Notes: generated by a model from the sequence alone, not told the origin. 64,000 nt of DNA from Gnetum montanum (GCA_015680685.1 MNCI01002682.1:434691-498690), one strand, 5' to 3'. Positions 38,601 to 46,306 are shown, numbered from the stretch's first letter. A program made the numbers and translations.

Positions 38601-41600
38601 CTGCTACTATAAGTCTTATCATGATGTTAAGTCATATTATTTACTTGATTTTTAATGAAAAATGAAGGTATGTCTAAAATAAGTGCTACCTTATCATGTC
38701 ACTAGAAAAACATATCACCCATGCCTGAAGGTAGTCCTATGGTAAGGTTGACATGTCCCCAATGAAACTCAGAGAAATTTTTTATTTTCTAGTATGCTTC
38801 AAAACATCTTGCCAAAAAAATTAATATGTAAGCTATGGATGGTACAATGATAAGCACTTGCAACATTCAAAGTACATTCAATCAACAAGGTCAGCTTTAT
38901 CTTGAAAGAAGATTTCAGAACTTCGTTATAAAGACAAAGAACCATTGCTGCTATTTTCACTCTCTAATAATTGAAAAATCAATTGCAAAAGATGATAAAT
39001 TTAGTGTGATTTGAAATATCTTGCCAAATAAATTAATATGTGAGCTATGGATGGTACAATGATAAGCACTTGCAACATTCAAAGTACATTCAATCAAAAG
39101 GGTTAGCTTCATCTTGGGAGAATATTTGAGAACCTCATTATAAAGAGAGAAAACCATTGCAGCTATTTTAACTCTCTAATAATTGAAAAATCAATTGTAA
39201 AAGATGATAAATCTAGTATGATTCAAAACATCTTGCAAAAAAACATATGCAAGCTACAAATGGTGCAATGATAAACACCTGCAAAATTTGGAGTATATTC
39301 AATCAAAAAGTCAGCTCCATCTCAAAAGAAGATTTGAGAACCTTAAGATAAAGACAAGAAGATTTGGGGCTGTTTTTAAAAAGATGTAGATCAGGTAACA
39401 TTAACTGTTACCTAGCACATCTCAACTAGTTGATAACTATAATGCTTTATTCTCTCTCTAATCCTTGTGAAATCAATTGTAATTGATGGTGAATCTATCA
39501 TGATTCAAAATCAAATGTATTGCAAAAAAATAATATGCAAGCTATTGGTAGTACAATGACAAGCACTCACAACATTCAAAGTACATTTGAAGAAAAAGGT
39601 TGCCTTCATCTTGAAAGAAGATTCAAGAACTTTAAGATAAAGCAAGAGCAAACCATTGAGCTATTTTTTCAAAAGATGTAGATTGGGTAATATTAACCGT
39701 TACCTACTACATCTCAACTAGACATTAACTATAATGCTTTATTCTCTCTCTAATCCTTAAGAAATCAATTGCAACTAATGATAAATCTAACATCACTTGA
39801 AATGTCTTGCAAAACAATAATATGTAAGCTATGGATGACACAATGATAAGCACTCACAACATTCAGAATATATTCAATCAAAAAGGTTAGCTCCATCTTG
39901 AATAAAGATTTGAAAACCTTAGAATAAATAGAGGGAAAACCATAGTAGCTATTAAATTTGGAAAAAATGTGGATCAGGTAACATTATTCCTCATTTTACT
40001 TCTGTAAAATCCTAAAACTAGTCACTTTTATTGTCTAAAATTAACTGTTATGTACAACATTTTAACTAGCCATTAACTATAATGCTATTTATTCTCTCTT
40101 TTTTCTTTGAGAAATCAATTGCAACTGATGATAAATCTAGTATGATTTGAAATGTCTTGCAAAACAAAAATAATAATATGCAAGCTATGGATAGTACAAT
40201 AACATAAAAGTCAAAGCACAACTACACAATTATCTATAAAGAAATCATACAATCAACTTACATGTTCTCCAAAATTATATGTTCTGCATATTTCTGGCCT
40301 GATAAACTGTCGATTTTTCCTTACTTCTTTCAACCTTAGCCAGTCATCCCAATAAGTGTGATAGGTCAAGGAAGTTAATAAAGGAGATAAGCATAGCAAA
40401 TCTAATCTACTCAGCTTTAAAGTACCACAGAAGGATATGCCCTTGGCCATTTTGGGGCTAGTTCAGCCCATATTGTTTTTGTCAGCATCCATCCCAAACC
40501 AGGAAAGAAGTCTGATCGATACAGCAATTCTGCATACCCCAAAAAAGTTCATTTTCAGCAATTCATTTTCCCTTTCATTTCCAAGACTCCAGGTTATCTT
40601 AAAAACAACAAAATTAAACATAAATCTATAGTTTAACCTGGATCTTGAACAAACTGCTTTTGCCCATTATCATTCCATGAAGAAACCGCCATGAGAGAAC
40701 TAAAACCACCATAAAAACAGTTTTTTTAAAAATTAAAAAAAAAAAATCTTTGCCTCTTAACTTATATAAAATGGATAATATTTATGCATATAAAAGTTCC
40801 AGAAGAAATAGAATGTGGTACATGGCTACTGCTTCAACTTTTTCTACTCTGCACATACCTATCATTATCAAGTAATGTTGCTGCAACTTCAAAATATTCA
40901 AAGAAATCCATGGATATTTCCATGTCATCTGCCCTAAAAAAAAGAGAAATATATTATTTTTTTATCCAAGAAGACCATGCCACCTGGATTGTTTCAAACA
41001 AAAAAATTTACCTTCAAGAATGATAACTCTGTTAAATTTGTATTCATCAAATAGCTTCCCTAAAGCCCATTTGTAGTGATCTAGGATGAATGGCATGCAA
41101 ACAGTTAGTTTCTATTAGTTTCTAAAATTCTTTTTGGAAATACTTTTTTTTAACTGATATCTAAGGAAGATGCAAATTTCACTTAAACATACTTGCAATT
41201 TTGTAATAAGCAATCAACTCTCCTGGATGTTCTGTTTGTATGGGCTTTAGATCTAAGTGCTGAAATAAACAGGCAGGTCATGAGAAGATAAAACTGCAAA
41301 GAAAATCCAATTTTTCAATTTCAACATTCAAATAAAGAGAAAAACGTTCAATGAATGGCAAACAAAAAATCACATTTAATTGAATTAATATTTCAACAAG
41401 AACAGAAGCTGCAGCAACACAGTTTAAGTCTGATTCATGCATAGAGAGGTAAACATGTGAAAAATTAATGTATCCTGTCCATACTTATGAAGATCGGATA
41501 TGATCACAAATTGTTTTTCAATTCCTAAGATTCTGGATCGTGGATCACAAGTCCGACTCGCATGGAAGTGCAATATTAAAAAAACATTTAAAAATATCAA

Positions 41601-44600
41601 ATTTTTAATCATTTTCAAAAATGCAATTAAGAAGACTAAAAATTGAAAATCCATAAAAAACAATATATTCAACTTTAAAATAGAAATTTTTAAACATATT
41701 AATATAACAACATTGCATCAAGCATGAACATCAACATAAATTCAATATTTATACACTCGTACATATTACAAAAACTTTCAAATGTAAACTAAGTTTCAAA
41801 TGTAAGTTACACTGCAGGTTGTTTCTTTGTACTACACTGCATTATTCAGTATTCACAGTCAACTAAAACAAATCAGAGCTGGAGAATGTCTGAAACCAGC
41901 TACATAAGTGATTCAAAATGAATTGACAAGTGCACGGCTGAGATCTTGAAGAATACATTGTTGAGCTCCCCAAGAATGCATTGTGCTCCAAATGTGTTAC
42001 TTCTTGCAGAAAAATGTGCACTCAAAGTGCCAAAAACCTTGAAACTGCTAATGACATATCCAGAATGGTCTATGCTGATTCTTTCTACTTTTATAGCTGT
42101 ATTGAGTCTCAAATTTTTTTATTCAGAATGTTTAAAGAAATGTTTAATATTTAAAAAGTGCAAACTTCTAATTGGTGTTTTTCCAGAATTGTCTTGAATC
42201 ACCCAGAAATGTCTAGAATTGTGATTCCAAACTAGATCATGATTTGGAATCATCCAAAATTGCAATTCCGAACTGGATCATGATCTAGAACCAAACTGGA
42301 TCACGATCCAGAACTAATTGGAATTGTAATTGTTCAAATCACGATCCTGATCCAATATTCATAAGTATGATCCTATCATGGCAATGGCAACACAGTGAAG
42401 TCTTATCAACCAAATCATGTAAATCTCTAGGTGTGATTTTATTGGGTACATTTTTTTAGGGTGTTTAATACTTAAGTTGCTCCATCCCAAAAACCATTAA
42501 CACTGACAGAGATTTTGTAAAGCCCTAACAAGTATTCATTGCCAAAAATAGATGATTGTCTTGATCAATTGAAAAGAAATGACATTTTTGAAAATTTAGG
42601 GGCACAATGTGTCAACAATTCCTTTCATAATGCATTCAAAATTAGTAATAGGTTTATAGAAGAATATTTCAAGATGGGAAAAATGCTTGACCTAACAACA
42701 TCTGTAATCTATAACATCCAACTAATGAGGATCATCACCTAGAGGCTCAATGCTCATCTGCCAAGGCAGGGCCCTAGGAGGGTTGTGGATAAACATAAGC
42801 ATAACCTCTTTCAAGCGGTTGTGCTCAGACTTGAGCCCAGGTCGTACAACTTGAGAAACAAGCACCTTACCATCGCTCCAAGTGGTGGTCCCTTAACATC
42901 CAACTAATACATTCCATTTATTATAATAGAAAGCATTCATTTAAACCTGAAAAAAAAACCATTACAATATGGGATCATCTTAAATATTATATTTTATGAC
43001 ATTTCATTATTTTACTAACGTACCTGCAGTATTTGATAGTTTCAAGAATCACATTTTTCAACTTTTTTTTGATCAAACATACATCCCTGGATCTATAGTG
43101 GCCAAGTCACAAGAAAGATAATTCCTTTTTTATTAATTTTTTTCAACCATTTTGACTTGTTTATCATAGTCATTACAGATAAAATTTAAAAATGATTACA
43201 ACAAAATAAAATCTGACTAATACCAAAGAAGGTGAAAATTTTTCAAAGTTTTTATGAATTTAGCAGGTGTTATAGAAGGCTCATGATTTTATCATCTTCA
43301 ACATCTTGTTGCCCGTATCCCATTTATAATAGGCTTACTATTAAGGTAGGCGAAGGATTTAATGATGACTTACTATGGGCAGCTGTCTACTTGATGTCAT
43401 AGTTCAGAATGTATATTCTTACTGTCCCACTCAACATACCCCTTGGAATCAAACCTATGACCTGAAGAAGGCTCATGCTCACTTTGGCAAAAATCGCTAC
43501 TACACTAAAGGATTTCAAAGAAGAACTAAACAGCATACATGGTAATAGAAAGTTAAGAATCATTGACAAGATTAAAACAATTCTTACAGATATGTGAAAG
43601 AGTCGTCACTTACAGATATTGCCCGCTTAAACCTCAAGGCATCAGTTGTACATGCTCTTAAAATTTGGCAACATTGTTTATATTATACACGTTTTATTTT
43701 AAGGATTGTGCATTGACATTTGAAGTACATTTTTCAAAAAGCCAACCCAATGAAGATGAGCGTAATTCCCTACCAAACACAACTTTGAAATTATGCATTG
43801 TGAACAAAGGAAACATTATAAGAAATGTGTTTGGTAGAAAATCATAATAGTACATACCATGTCATATTCTTGCTCATGACTAGTGTTCCTAGTAAGTGAA
43901 ATTTTCATGGCTAAAGTTGCATTAATTGCTTAAACAACATATTTTCATATATGTATTTTAAATTATGGTATTTTTGTTTTATGTGCTTAGAGCCATGAGT
44001 ATTTGATTACTAAGTCAATGATTCATGCAGAAATTGTTGTCCAACCACTAGTTGGTCTCTAGGTGCCAACTCCTACATTTTTCTAACATCATCATCATCA
44101 TCCTAACATTGTCCCAACAAAATGGAATCATCAAACATTTTTTTAATATAGAAACAGGAAAAAAGCAACAAAAAAAAAAAGAAACAAGAGGTAAACATCG
44201 GGAAATATGTTACATTTTATTTGGTCATACAATACCCAAGTGTTGAGAAATTCAGCATACCTGCATATAGTTAAATTGAGTATAACTCAAAGCTTTCTCT
44301 TTCACCAACTTATTACTGCCATCCTAAAACACATCAAGCTTTTAGAATCTAATTATAAAACACAAAGGAAAATCAAAAGCAAAATTTATAATGAGAACTA
44401 CGTGCAGAAGGAAGTGAAATTTAAAAACAAAAATAAGTGCAATAATATACCTGTGAAATGAAAAGAGAAAATTTTGATGCAACTGGTCCATGGTACCTGG
44501 CAAATTGAATCTTTAAAACAAAAATCCAAAATAACGATGCGGTAATCAATTCAAATACTGAAAAAACAATACAATGCCATGAAATTGTATTTGTTTGGAA

Positions 44601-44950
44601 ACATCATGATAGCTGTCATAGCAGTGACTGTTTACCCACTTGAGGACTGATTTGATTGTCTTTTCAAGATAATCAGGACGGTTGCAGGCCATTATAACTA
44701 CAGCTGCAACAGCTACCTGAAGGCATTAAAATTCACTATCATCCTCATTTTCAACAATATTATTCTAAACTGTTGCATCTGGAACAATTCCAGGCTAAGA
44801 ACAAAATTCTACATCTACATTGTTTGCTCTTTCCAGCTTGACAAATAAAGTGGTGAGCAGAGAGAGTAAGGGTGTCTCATCAATGCAGTACATCGTTTTC
44901 CACATATCTTACCTCATTGCTCAAGGCATTCTGTGTATTAAGTCCTCGTC
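23551..44950 (-). CDS. GNTI: N-acetylglucosaminyltransferase I (GnT-I), 14 exons, 5' end missing
   Basis: Golgi enzyme (family GT13, EC 2.4.1.101) that moves GlcNAc from UDP-GlcNAc to Man5GlcNAc2, the step that opens complex N-glycan synthesis. Fourteen minus-strand exons were assembled by eye against the plant GnT-I family; the last 13 total 1023 nt (340 residues plus stop) with all phases agreeing. Seen in order: VAAVVIMACNRPDYLEK, SKFSLFISQDGSNK, HPGELIAYYKIANHYKWAL, the metal-binding ILEDDMEIS, SSWNDNGQKQF, YRSDFFPGLGWML, the catalytic YWDDWLRLK, FIRPEICRTYNFGEH and a C-terminal GVVVFRWQTTRRIFLIGPE. The Arabidopsis enzyme is about 444 residues, so about 90-100 N-terminal residues (tail, anchor, stem) are not found. 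No frameshift or stop is seen in the exons, so the gene looks functional. Introns are 83 nt to 13.8 kb and hold several transposons. Very sure of the family; exon ends rest on splice consensus only. Confidence 0.95.
23755..23925 (-). CDS. GNTI: GnT-I exon
   Basis: 171 nt (57 residues), phase 0 at both ends, behind ATGCAG and before GTACTG. It begins ANYKKYFAQLVTNATPVYGD and ends with FGEIARQFGIFEEWK, matching the RIRYKDQ...IAGEFGIFEEWK block of plant GnT-I. Confidence 0.95.
24023..24061 (-). CDS. GNTI: GnT-I exon
   Basis: Thirty-nine nt between GTTTGCAG and GTTTTTGATC. Encodes VNWKLKDLSYLNE, matching the VDWK..DLSYL block of the family. The donor GTTTTT is weak. Confidence 0.88.
24062..26417 (-). 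other. 2.4-kb GnT-I intron
   Basis: Lies between the VNWKLKDLSYLNE exon and the GSSLGQFF exon. It holds a CTT microsatellite near 24160 and a plus-strand tRNA-like SINE head near 25210-25275. Otherwise I see only AT-rich non-coding sequence. Confidence 0.75.
25206..25300 (+). mobile_element. tRNA-derived SINE head
   Basis: GGTGTTAGCTTAGTTATAAG resembles box A and GGTTCAATTCC matches box B, about 50 nt apart as in a tRNA. It is followed by a T-rich stretch. It lies in a GnT-I intron, opposite in strand. Confidence 0.5.
26418..26480 (-). CDS. GNTI: GnT-I exon after the 13.8-kb intron
   Basis: Sixty-three nt between ATGGCAG and GTATGCATC. Encodes GSSLGQFFRQYLESIKLNDA and a final Pro. It continues FGEH into the conserved FGEHGSSLGQFF block, which shows that the 13,781-bp gap is one intron. 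Confidence 0.94.
26690..26850 (+). other. J-domain-like segment
   Basis: LRRCIRTTSMKFHPDKAITK followed by a KFxE-like helix (YKEFQEATTFV..EHYRTAV) aligns with the helix II - HPD - helix III pattern of DnaJ proteins. A second copy with HPN for HPD lies at about 55380-55560. The resemblance is by eye. Confidence 0.45.
28065..28164 (+). repeat. 50-bp tandem duplication
   Basis: Two adjacent copies of a 50-bp unit (28065-28114 and 28115-28164), starting GACTTAGAGAAGGAGCAACT, differing by one base near the end. It lies inside the coiled-coil-coding part of copy C. Confidence 0.9.
28190..28530 (+). mobile_element. Short LINE-tail-like insertion
   Basis: A GC-richer block ending in a T-rich run interrupts copy C. 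It shares GGTTGACAACC and the general G/T-rich texture with 55590-55860, downstream of the LINE at 49-55 kb. Similar 20-bp sequences flank it (AATTTGCAAGAGTTAGCCTC near 28163, AAATTGCAAAAGTCAGCCTG near 28554), which may be old target duplications. Confidence 0.45.
29660..30419 (+). repeat. LTR of element C (3' LTR)
   Basis: Starts TGATGAATAGTAATT after a purine-rich AGGGGTA and ends CTCACCACTCATCA. It has a U3 hairpin region (29691-29748), TATA-like CTATAAATATC near 29773, and TTGGTAATCCCAA as in the other LTRs. It lies in the GnT-I intron. No partner LTR is seen upstream of 26.67 kb. Confidence 0.8.
29691..29748. promoter_or_regulatory. U3 hairpin with GATATCGTA palindromes
   Basis: Perfect 11-bp arms GATATCGTATG (29714-29724) and CATACGATATC (29729-29739) around a 4-nt loop. 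They sit inside outer arms TGCATCTACGATATC and GATATCATAGATGCA (one mismatch). It lies upstream of the LTR TATA box, where enhancer repeats usually sit. Confidence 0.7.
30839..31162 (+). other. Unidentified 107-codon open frame
   Basis: An intact frame with a hydrophilic middle (NDSTKRSKSSTSNKEGEPSD) and RKNSQVFFNNLAQNLISLKT. I do not recognise it. It lies in the GnT-I intron just after element C, so it may be captured or transposon sequence. No start context or neighbours support a gene. Confidence 0.25.
31170..32180. other. LTR-like promoter region, no gene
   Basis: Contains a TATA-like AACTATAAATAGAGG near 31280, a CTC/TCACAAT-rich run (31490-31560) and an acidic, GAAGAA-rich stretch (31950-32080). 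It could be a decayed LTR and leader, but no paired repeat was found. Confidence 0.3.
32340..32640 (+). pseudogene. RTE-type LINE 3' tail
   Basis: Translated pieces LQEWHLQWFEHVQRRSNNEP, GKPSKRRPKK and a later DLALA segment match the tail of RTE-clade reverse transcriptases (LRWFGHVQRRP..., GRPRKTW, DRAEWR). It ends in GATGATAATG-like short repeats, typical of RTE 3' ends. Confidence 0.65.
32641..33870. other. No feature recognised
   Basis: Intronic DNA between the RTE tail and the long LINE. Only short frames without family resemblance. Confidence 0.4.
33890..34132 (+). pseudogene. LINE ORF1, C-terminal part
   Basis: Only the tail remains, ending LGVQRTLKEVYHKCTFVSP. The LINE at 49-55 kb has the matching tail LGIQTTLKEVYQKRFINRP. 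The stop codon overlaps the ORF2 start as ATGA. Confidence 0.7.
34129..34830 (+). pseudogene. LINE endonuclease domain
   Basis: Starts MKVLSWNCRG, the classic apurinic-like endonuclease opening, then a stop, IVCLQEMKL and a GCRFTWSNRR block near 34635. Frame breaks throughout. Confidence 0.85.
35400..36290 (+). pseudogene. LINE reverse transcriptase
   Basis: NKAPRPGGWPIEF, LRPIGVCNTLLRLFSKLL, QAGFIRNRFLQDQVLLLHEI, a GDPLSP-like block after a frameshift near 36010, and the catalytic FADDTILFSKA near 36120. This is the plant L1 order, with several frameshifts. Confidence 0.88.
36890..37085 (+). pseudogene. LINE zinc-binding domain (zf-RVT)
   Basis: WKGRLPEKVKAFGW then CPLCQAKVETFNHLLHQC, matching the zf-RVT pattern CPLC...EtvdHLF..C found after the reverse transcriptase of plant LINEs. 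Confidence 0.85.
37086..38350 (+). other. LINE 3' part
   Basis: GC-richer than its surroundings, with broken frames after zf-RVT. I could not match the conserved RNase H motifs. It ends in AT-rich sequence near 38345. Confidence 0.5.
38760..40215. repeat. Tandem repeat array, units about 209-356 bp
   Basis: An AGCTATGGATGGTACAATGA-like block recurs at 38831, 39043, 39252, 39540, 39827 and 40183, giving spacings of 212, 209, 288, 287 and 356 bp. The longer units carry an extra block with GTAACATTAACTGTTACCTA-like sequence. It ends about 50 bp from the exon at 40262, inside the large GnT-I intron. Confidence 0.85.
40262..40355 (-). CDS. GNTI: GnT-I exon with catalytic WDDW
   Basis: Ninety-four nt. 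Encodes YWDDWLRLKEVRKNRQFIRP then EICRTYNFGEH, ending at CAT before GTAAGTTG. The WDDW block holds the proposed catalytic base of GnT-I. No AG acceptor lies in the preceding bases; the exon begins after CTATCACAC. Confidence 0.94.
40356..40438 (-). other. U12-type AT-AC intron in GnT-I
   Basis: An 83-nt intron read on the minus strand. The 5' end is ATATCCTTCT, matching the U12 5' splice site RTATCCTT. A branch-point match, TTCCTTGACC, lies at 40373-40364 with the predicted branch A at 40366, ten nt from the 3' end, which is CACAC. Removing it joins AGG GC to T TAT TGG and restores the family block PRAYWDDWL. No GT-AG alternative is seen that keeps the frame. All three U12 signals plus restored coding make this a strong call. 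Confidence 0.9.
40439..40529 (-). CDS. GNTI: GnT-I exon upstream of the U12 intron
   Basis: Ninety-one nt behind TATGCAG. Encodes ELLYRSDFFPGLGWMLTK then TIWAELAPKWPR. It ends at AGG GC before ATATCCTT, so the Ala codon of the PRAYWDDW block is completed only if an AT-AC intron is removed. Confidence 0.94.
40638..40699 (-). CDS. GNTI: GnT-I exon
   Basis: Sixty-two nt between GGTTTTAG and GTTAAACTAT. Encodes SLMAVSSWNDNGQKQFVQDP after a Ser codon split at the junction; SSWNDNGQKQFV is nearly invariant in plant GnT-I. Phase 2 in, phase 1 out. Confidence 0.94.
40859..40928 (-). CDS. GNTI: GnT-I exon with EDD motif
   Basis: Seventy nt behind GGGCAG and before GTATGTGCAG. Encodes DDMEISMDFFEYFEVAATLL and DND. 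The EDD (the DXD equivalent) binds the metal and UDP-sugar in GT-A enzymes. Confidence 0.94.
41012..41080 (-). CDS. GNTI: GnT-I exon
   Basis: Sixty-nine nt between CATCCTAG and GTAAATTT. Encodes NHYKWALGKLFDEYKFNRV then IILE. The last base starts the Asp codon of the EDD metal-binding motif, so an intron splits that motif. Confidence 0.94.
41193..41259 (-). CDS. GNTI: GnT-I exon
   Basis: Sixty-seven nt between TTTATTTCAG and GTATGTTTAAG. Encodes HLDLKPIQTEHPGELIAYY then KIA, ending in phase 1. It follows a 3.0-kb intron that contains two SINE copies. Confidence 0.93.
42215..42350. repeat. Cluster of short GATC-rich inverted repeats
   Basis: Units such as CTGGATCATGATCTAGAA and CTGGATCACGATCCAGAA follow one another, interspersed with TTGGAAT/ATTCCAA pairs. 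It could form hairpins and may be the core of a small inverted-repeat element. In a GnT-I intron. Confidence 0.5.
42727..42893 (-). mobile_element. tRNA-derived SINE with intact target duplications
   Basis: A 167-bp element flanked by perfect 15-bp direct repeats TAACATCCAACTAAT (42712-42726 and 42894-42908). The minus strand begins with a tRNA-like head: GATGGTAAGGTGC resembles box A and GGGCTCAAGTC resembles box B. It lies in the 3.0-kb GnT-I intron in the same orientation as the gene. Confidence 0.82.
43318..43480 (-). mobile_element. SINE-like element, second copy
   Basis: The minus strand has a perfect box B, GGTTTGATTCC (43455-43445), a body matching the element at 21.3 kb (AATATACATTC, CTACCTTAAT) and an end near ATTATAAATGGGATACGGG. 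Box A is poorly kept. Confidence 0.65.
44261..44323 (-). CDS. GNTI: GnT-I exon
   Basis: Sixty-three nt between TTTTAG and GTATGCTG. Encodes 21 residues beginning DGSNKLVKEKALSY and ending in YMQ, phase 0 at both ends. The DGS follows LFISQ as in other plant enzymes. Confidence 0.93.
44451..44496 (-). CDS. GNTI: GnT-I exon
   Basis: Forty-six nt between TTTGCCAG and GTATATTATT. Encodes YHGPVASKFSLFISQ, matching the family block that ends in LFISQDG. Phase 2 in, phase 0 out. Confidence 0.93.
44640..44716 (-). CDS. GNTI: GnT-I exon, start of catalytic domain
   Basis: Encodes VAVAAVVIMACNRPDYLEKT and IKSVL, the first beta strand of the GT-A fold, matching the conserved VAAVVVMAC block of plant GnT-I. 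It ends in phase 2 with donor GTGGGTAAAC, so that AA plus G of the next exon gives Lys. The stronger-looking GTAAAC four bases on would shift the frame. Confidence 0.93.
44913..44950 (-). CDS. GNTI: GnT-I exon (first one found), end of stem region
   Basis: Thirty-eight nt behind a good acceptor (TTTCTTCAG) and before GTAAGATATG. It reads RGLNTQNALSNE and joins in phase 0 to the next exon. An alternative acceptor about 36 nt upstream (CTTCCAG) would extend the same open frame with SKKAFVLVSS. The first two bases complete a codon from an exon that was not found. Confidence 0.65.
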
Positions 44951-45800
44951 CTGAAGAAACAAGAACGAATGCTTTTTTAGAAGCTGGAAGAACATTCACG
45001 TATTTGTCACAGTAACATATAAAGTTAACAGCTGATAATCAAATAAGCTAGATACAATTCATAAAGATAAAGTTATTGCACATTGCAATGTGAATGAAAT
45101 GAAATCTCTCATGCTGTCATAAAAACCGAATAAGCGGCATTCCCCAACGAACTTACAGGATTTCTTTTTGAGCATTATGAACTCAACATTTAGAGTTGAC
45201 TAAAAGAAATTATTTTAGGACTCAAATTTTCAGAAAATTCAAATTCAAAAGTTACTGTATAGTCTGCAGACTAATTTTTCATGTTGCAAAACTATCATTA
45301 TAACCAGCCTCTAAAAATTCACTACAAATTTCTCTTTTCCCTTACAAATTTCATACTTCATTCCATAACCTGAATTAATTCTGTCCAACTAGGCTAGTTT
45401 GAGGCAAGAAAAAGAGCAAGAGATGAGAAGGTGTGTGGTTTTCCTTGCTTATTTTTTGCCCATCTTTTGGACTGTTGTAACAAACCACTTCTCCTTGAGT
45501 TTTTACATTGATGACTGTAATAGTTTTTATAGGTGTGCCCTTTGTTGTAAAATTGTGTGTATGTGTTTCACTATTGACATTGGATTGTGATCAAAGTGAT
45601 TGATTGCATCATTAATACATTTTAATGATGGTTTGTTTTTCATTTATAATTACAAATAGTCTATTTCCAAATCATATTTAAAACTTTAAATGCTTGTCCA
45701 CACAATCGAGTCTCCCAAGTGACGGATCAAATAATTTGTACCCATAAGGCTTCATCATTACAACTAATCCTTCTGATTCAAGCTGACATGTCACTTGGCA
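44951..45800. other. Region upstream of first found GnT-I exon
   Basis: No clear exon. A minus-strand stretch near 45163-45220 has a good acceptor (TTTCTTTTAG) and donor (GTAAGTTCG) and reads STLNVEFIMLKKKS. It could be a stem exon only with the alternative acceptor of the next exon, because the preferred join makes a stop. Confidence 0.3.
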
Positions 45801-46306
45801 AAGGCAGGTGCCTAACAAAGCCAACGGCTTTATTTGGCTACTTCAGTAGCATGCCATTCCTACTCAGATATTTCTGTGTTCCTGTGGCCTCAACCTCGAC
45901 ACCTACTATGCGCTCTGTCACAGCAGAAAACTTGAAATGGTGGAACATCTCTTCTTTGGCTGCCCTTATAGCTAGCTTGTGTGGCAGGAAAGTGGCTTCC
46001 ACCCTCATGAACACTCACATTTTCAACTCTATACCCTCGCCTTCCCTGTGTTCTATTGCAAGCTCAAACTAGAATTTTTGGAAGGAGGCCATGGCTGCCA
46101 TGGGAGCCCATCCTACCTTCAAGCCTAATTTTTCCCAATTCCAAACCAATGGGGAGCTTTGGGTTATGGTGGCAACTATTATGGGGAGGCTTACCCCCAC
46201 TAATGCACAATAAGCATGAGCTTCAAGGAACTCAGTTCTTCAACTATTGGTGGGGTAACACAATAACCTCCAATGGAGTTCAAATTGCATTCACTAAAGA
46301 AGCTAT
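45800..46306 (+). pseudogene. LINE fragment with zinc-binding domain
   Basis: Contains LNLDTYYALCHSRKLEMVEH and LFFGCPYS, a stop, then LVWQE, the zf-RVT tail, followed by FWKEAMAAMGAHPTFKP. Frameshifted. It ends where the copia LTR begins, so the copia element seems to have inserted into it. Confidence 0.78.

Larger units (their letters stand above)
26481..40261 (-). other. 13.8-kb GnT-I intron filled with transposons
   Basis: Intron in minus-strand orientation, between donor GTAAGTTG below 40262 and acceptor ATGGCAG above 26480. It holds an LTR element (26.67-30.42 kb), an unassigned frame near 30.84 kb, an RTE LINE tail near 32.3 kb, a long L1-type LINE (33.87-38.35 kb) and a tandem array (38.8-40.2 kb). 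These elements run on the plus strand, antisense to the gene. Confidence 0.88.
41260..44260 (-). other. 3.0-kb GnT-I intron with SINE insertions
   Basis: Separates the exon ending YMQ from the one beginning HLD. It contains a SINE with perfect 15-bp target duplications (42727-42893), a second SINE-like copy (about 43318-43480) and a cluster of short inverted GATC-rich repeats (42215-42350). I see no further exon in it. Confidence 0.8.

Noticed and set aside
38760-40215. A CRISPR-like array
   Set aside because: Units are 200-350 bp, imperfect and without short constant repeats and unique spacers; this is a eukaryotic intron repeat.
40437-40631. A plus-strand gene of 64 codons
   Set aside because: It is the complement of a GnT-I exon; the minus strand carries the conserved YRSDFFPGLGWML block.
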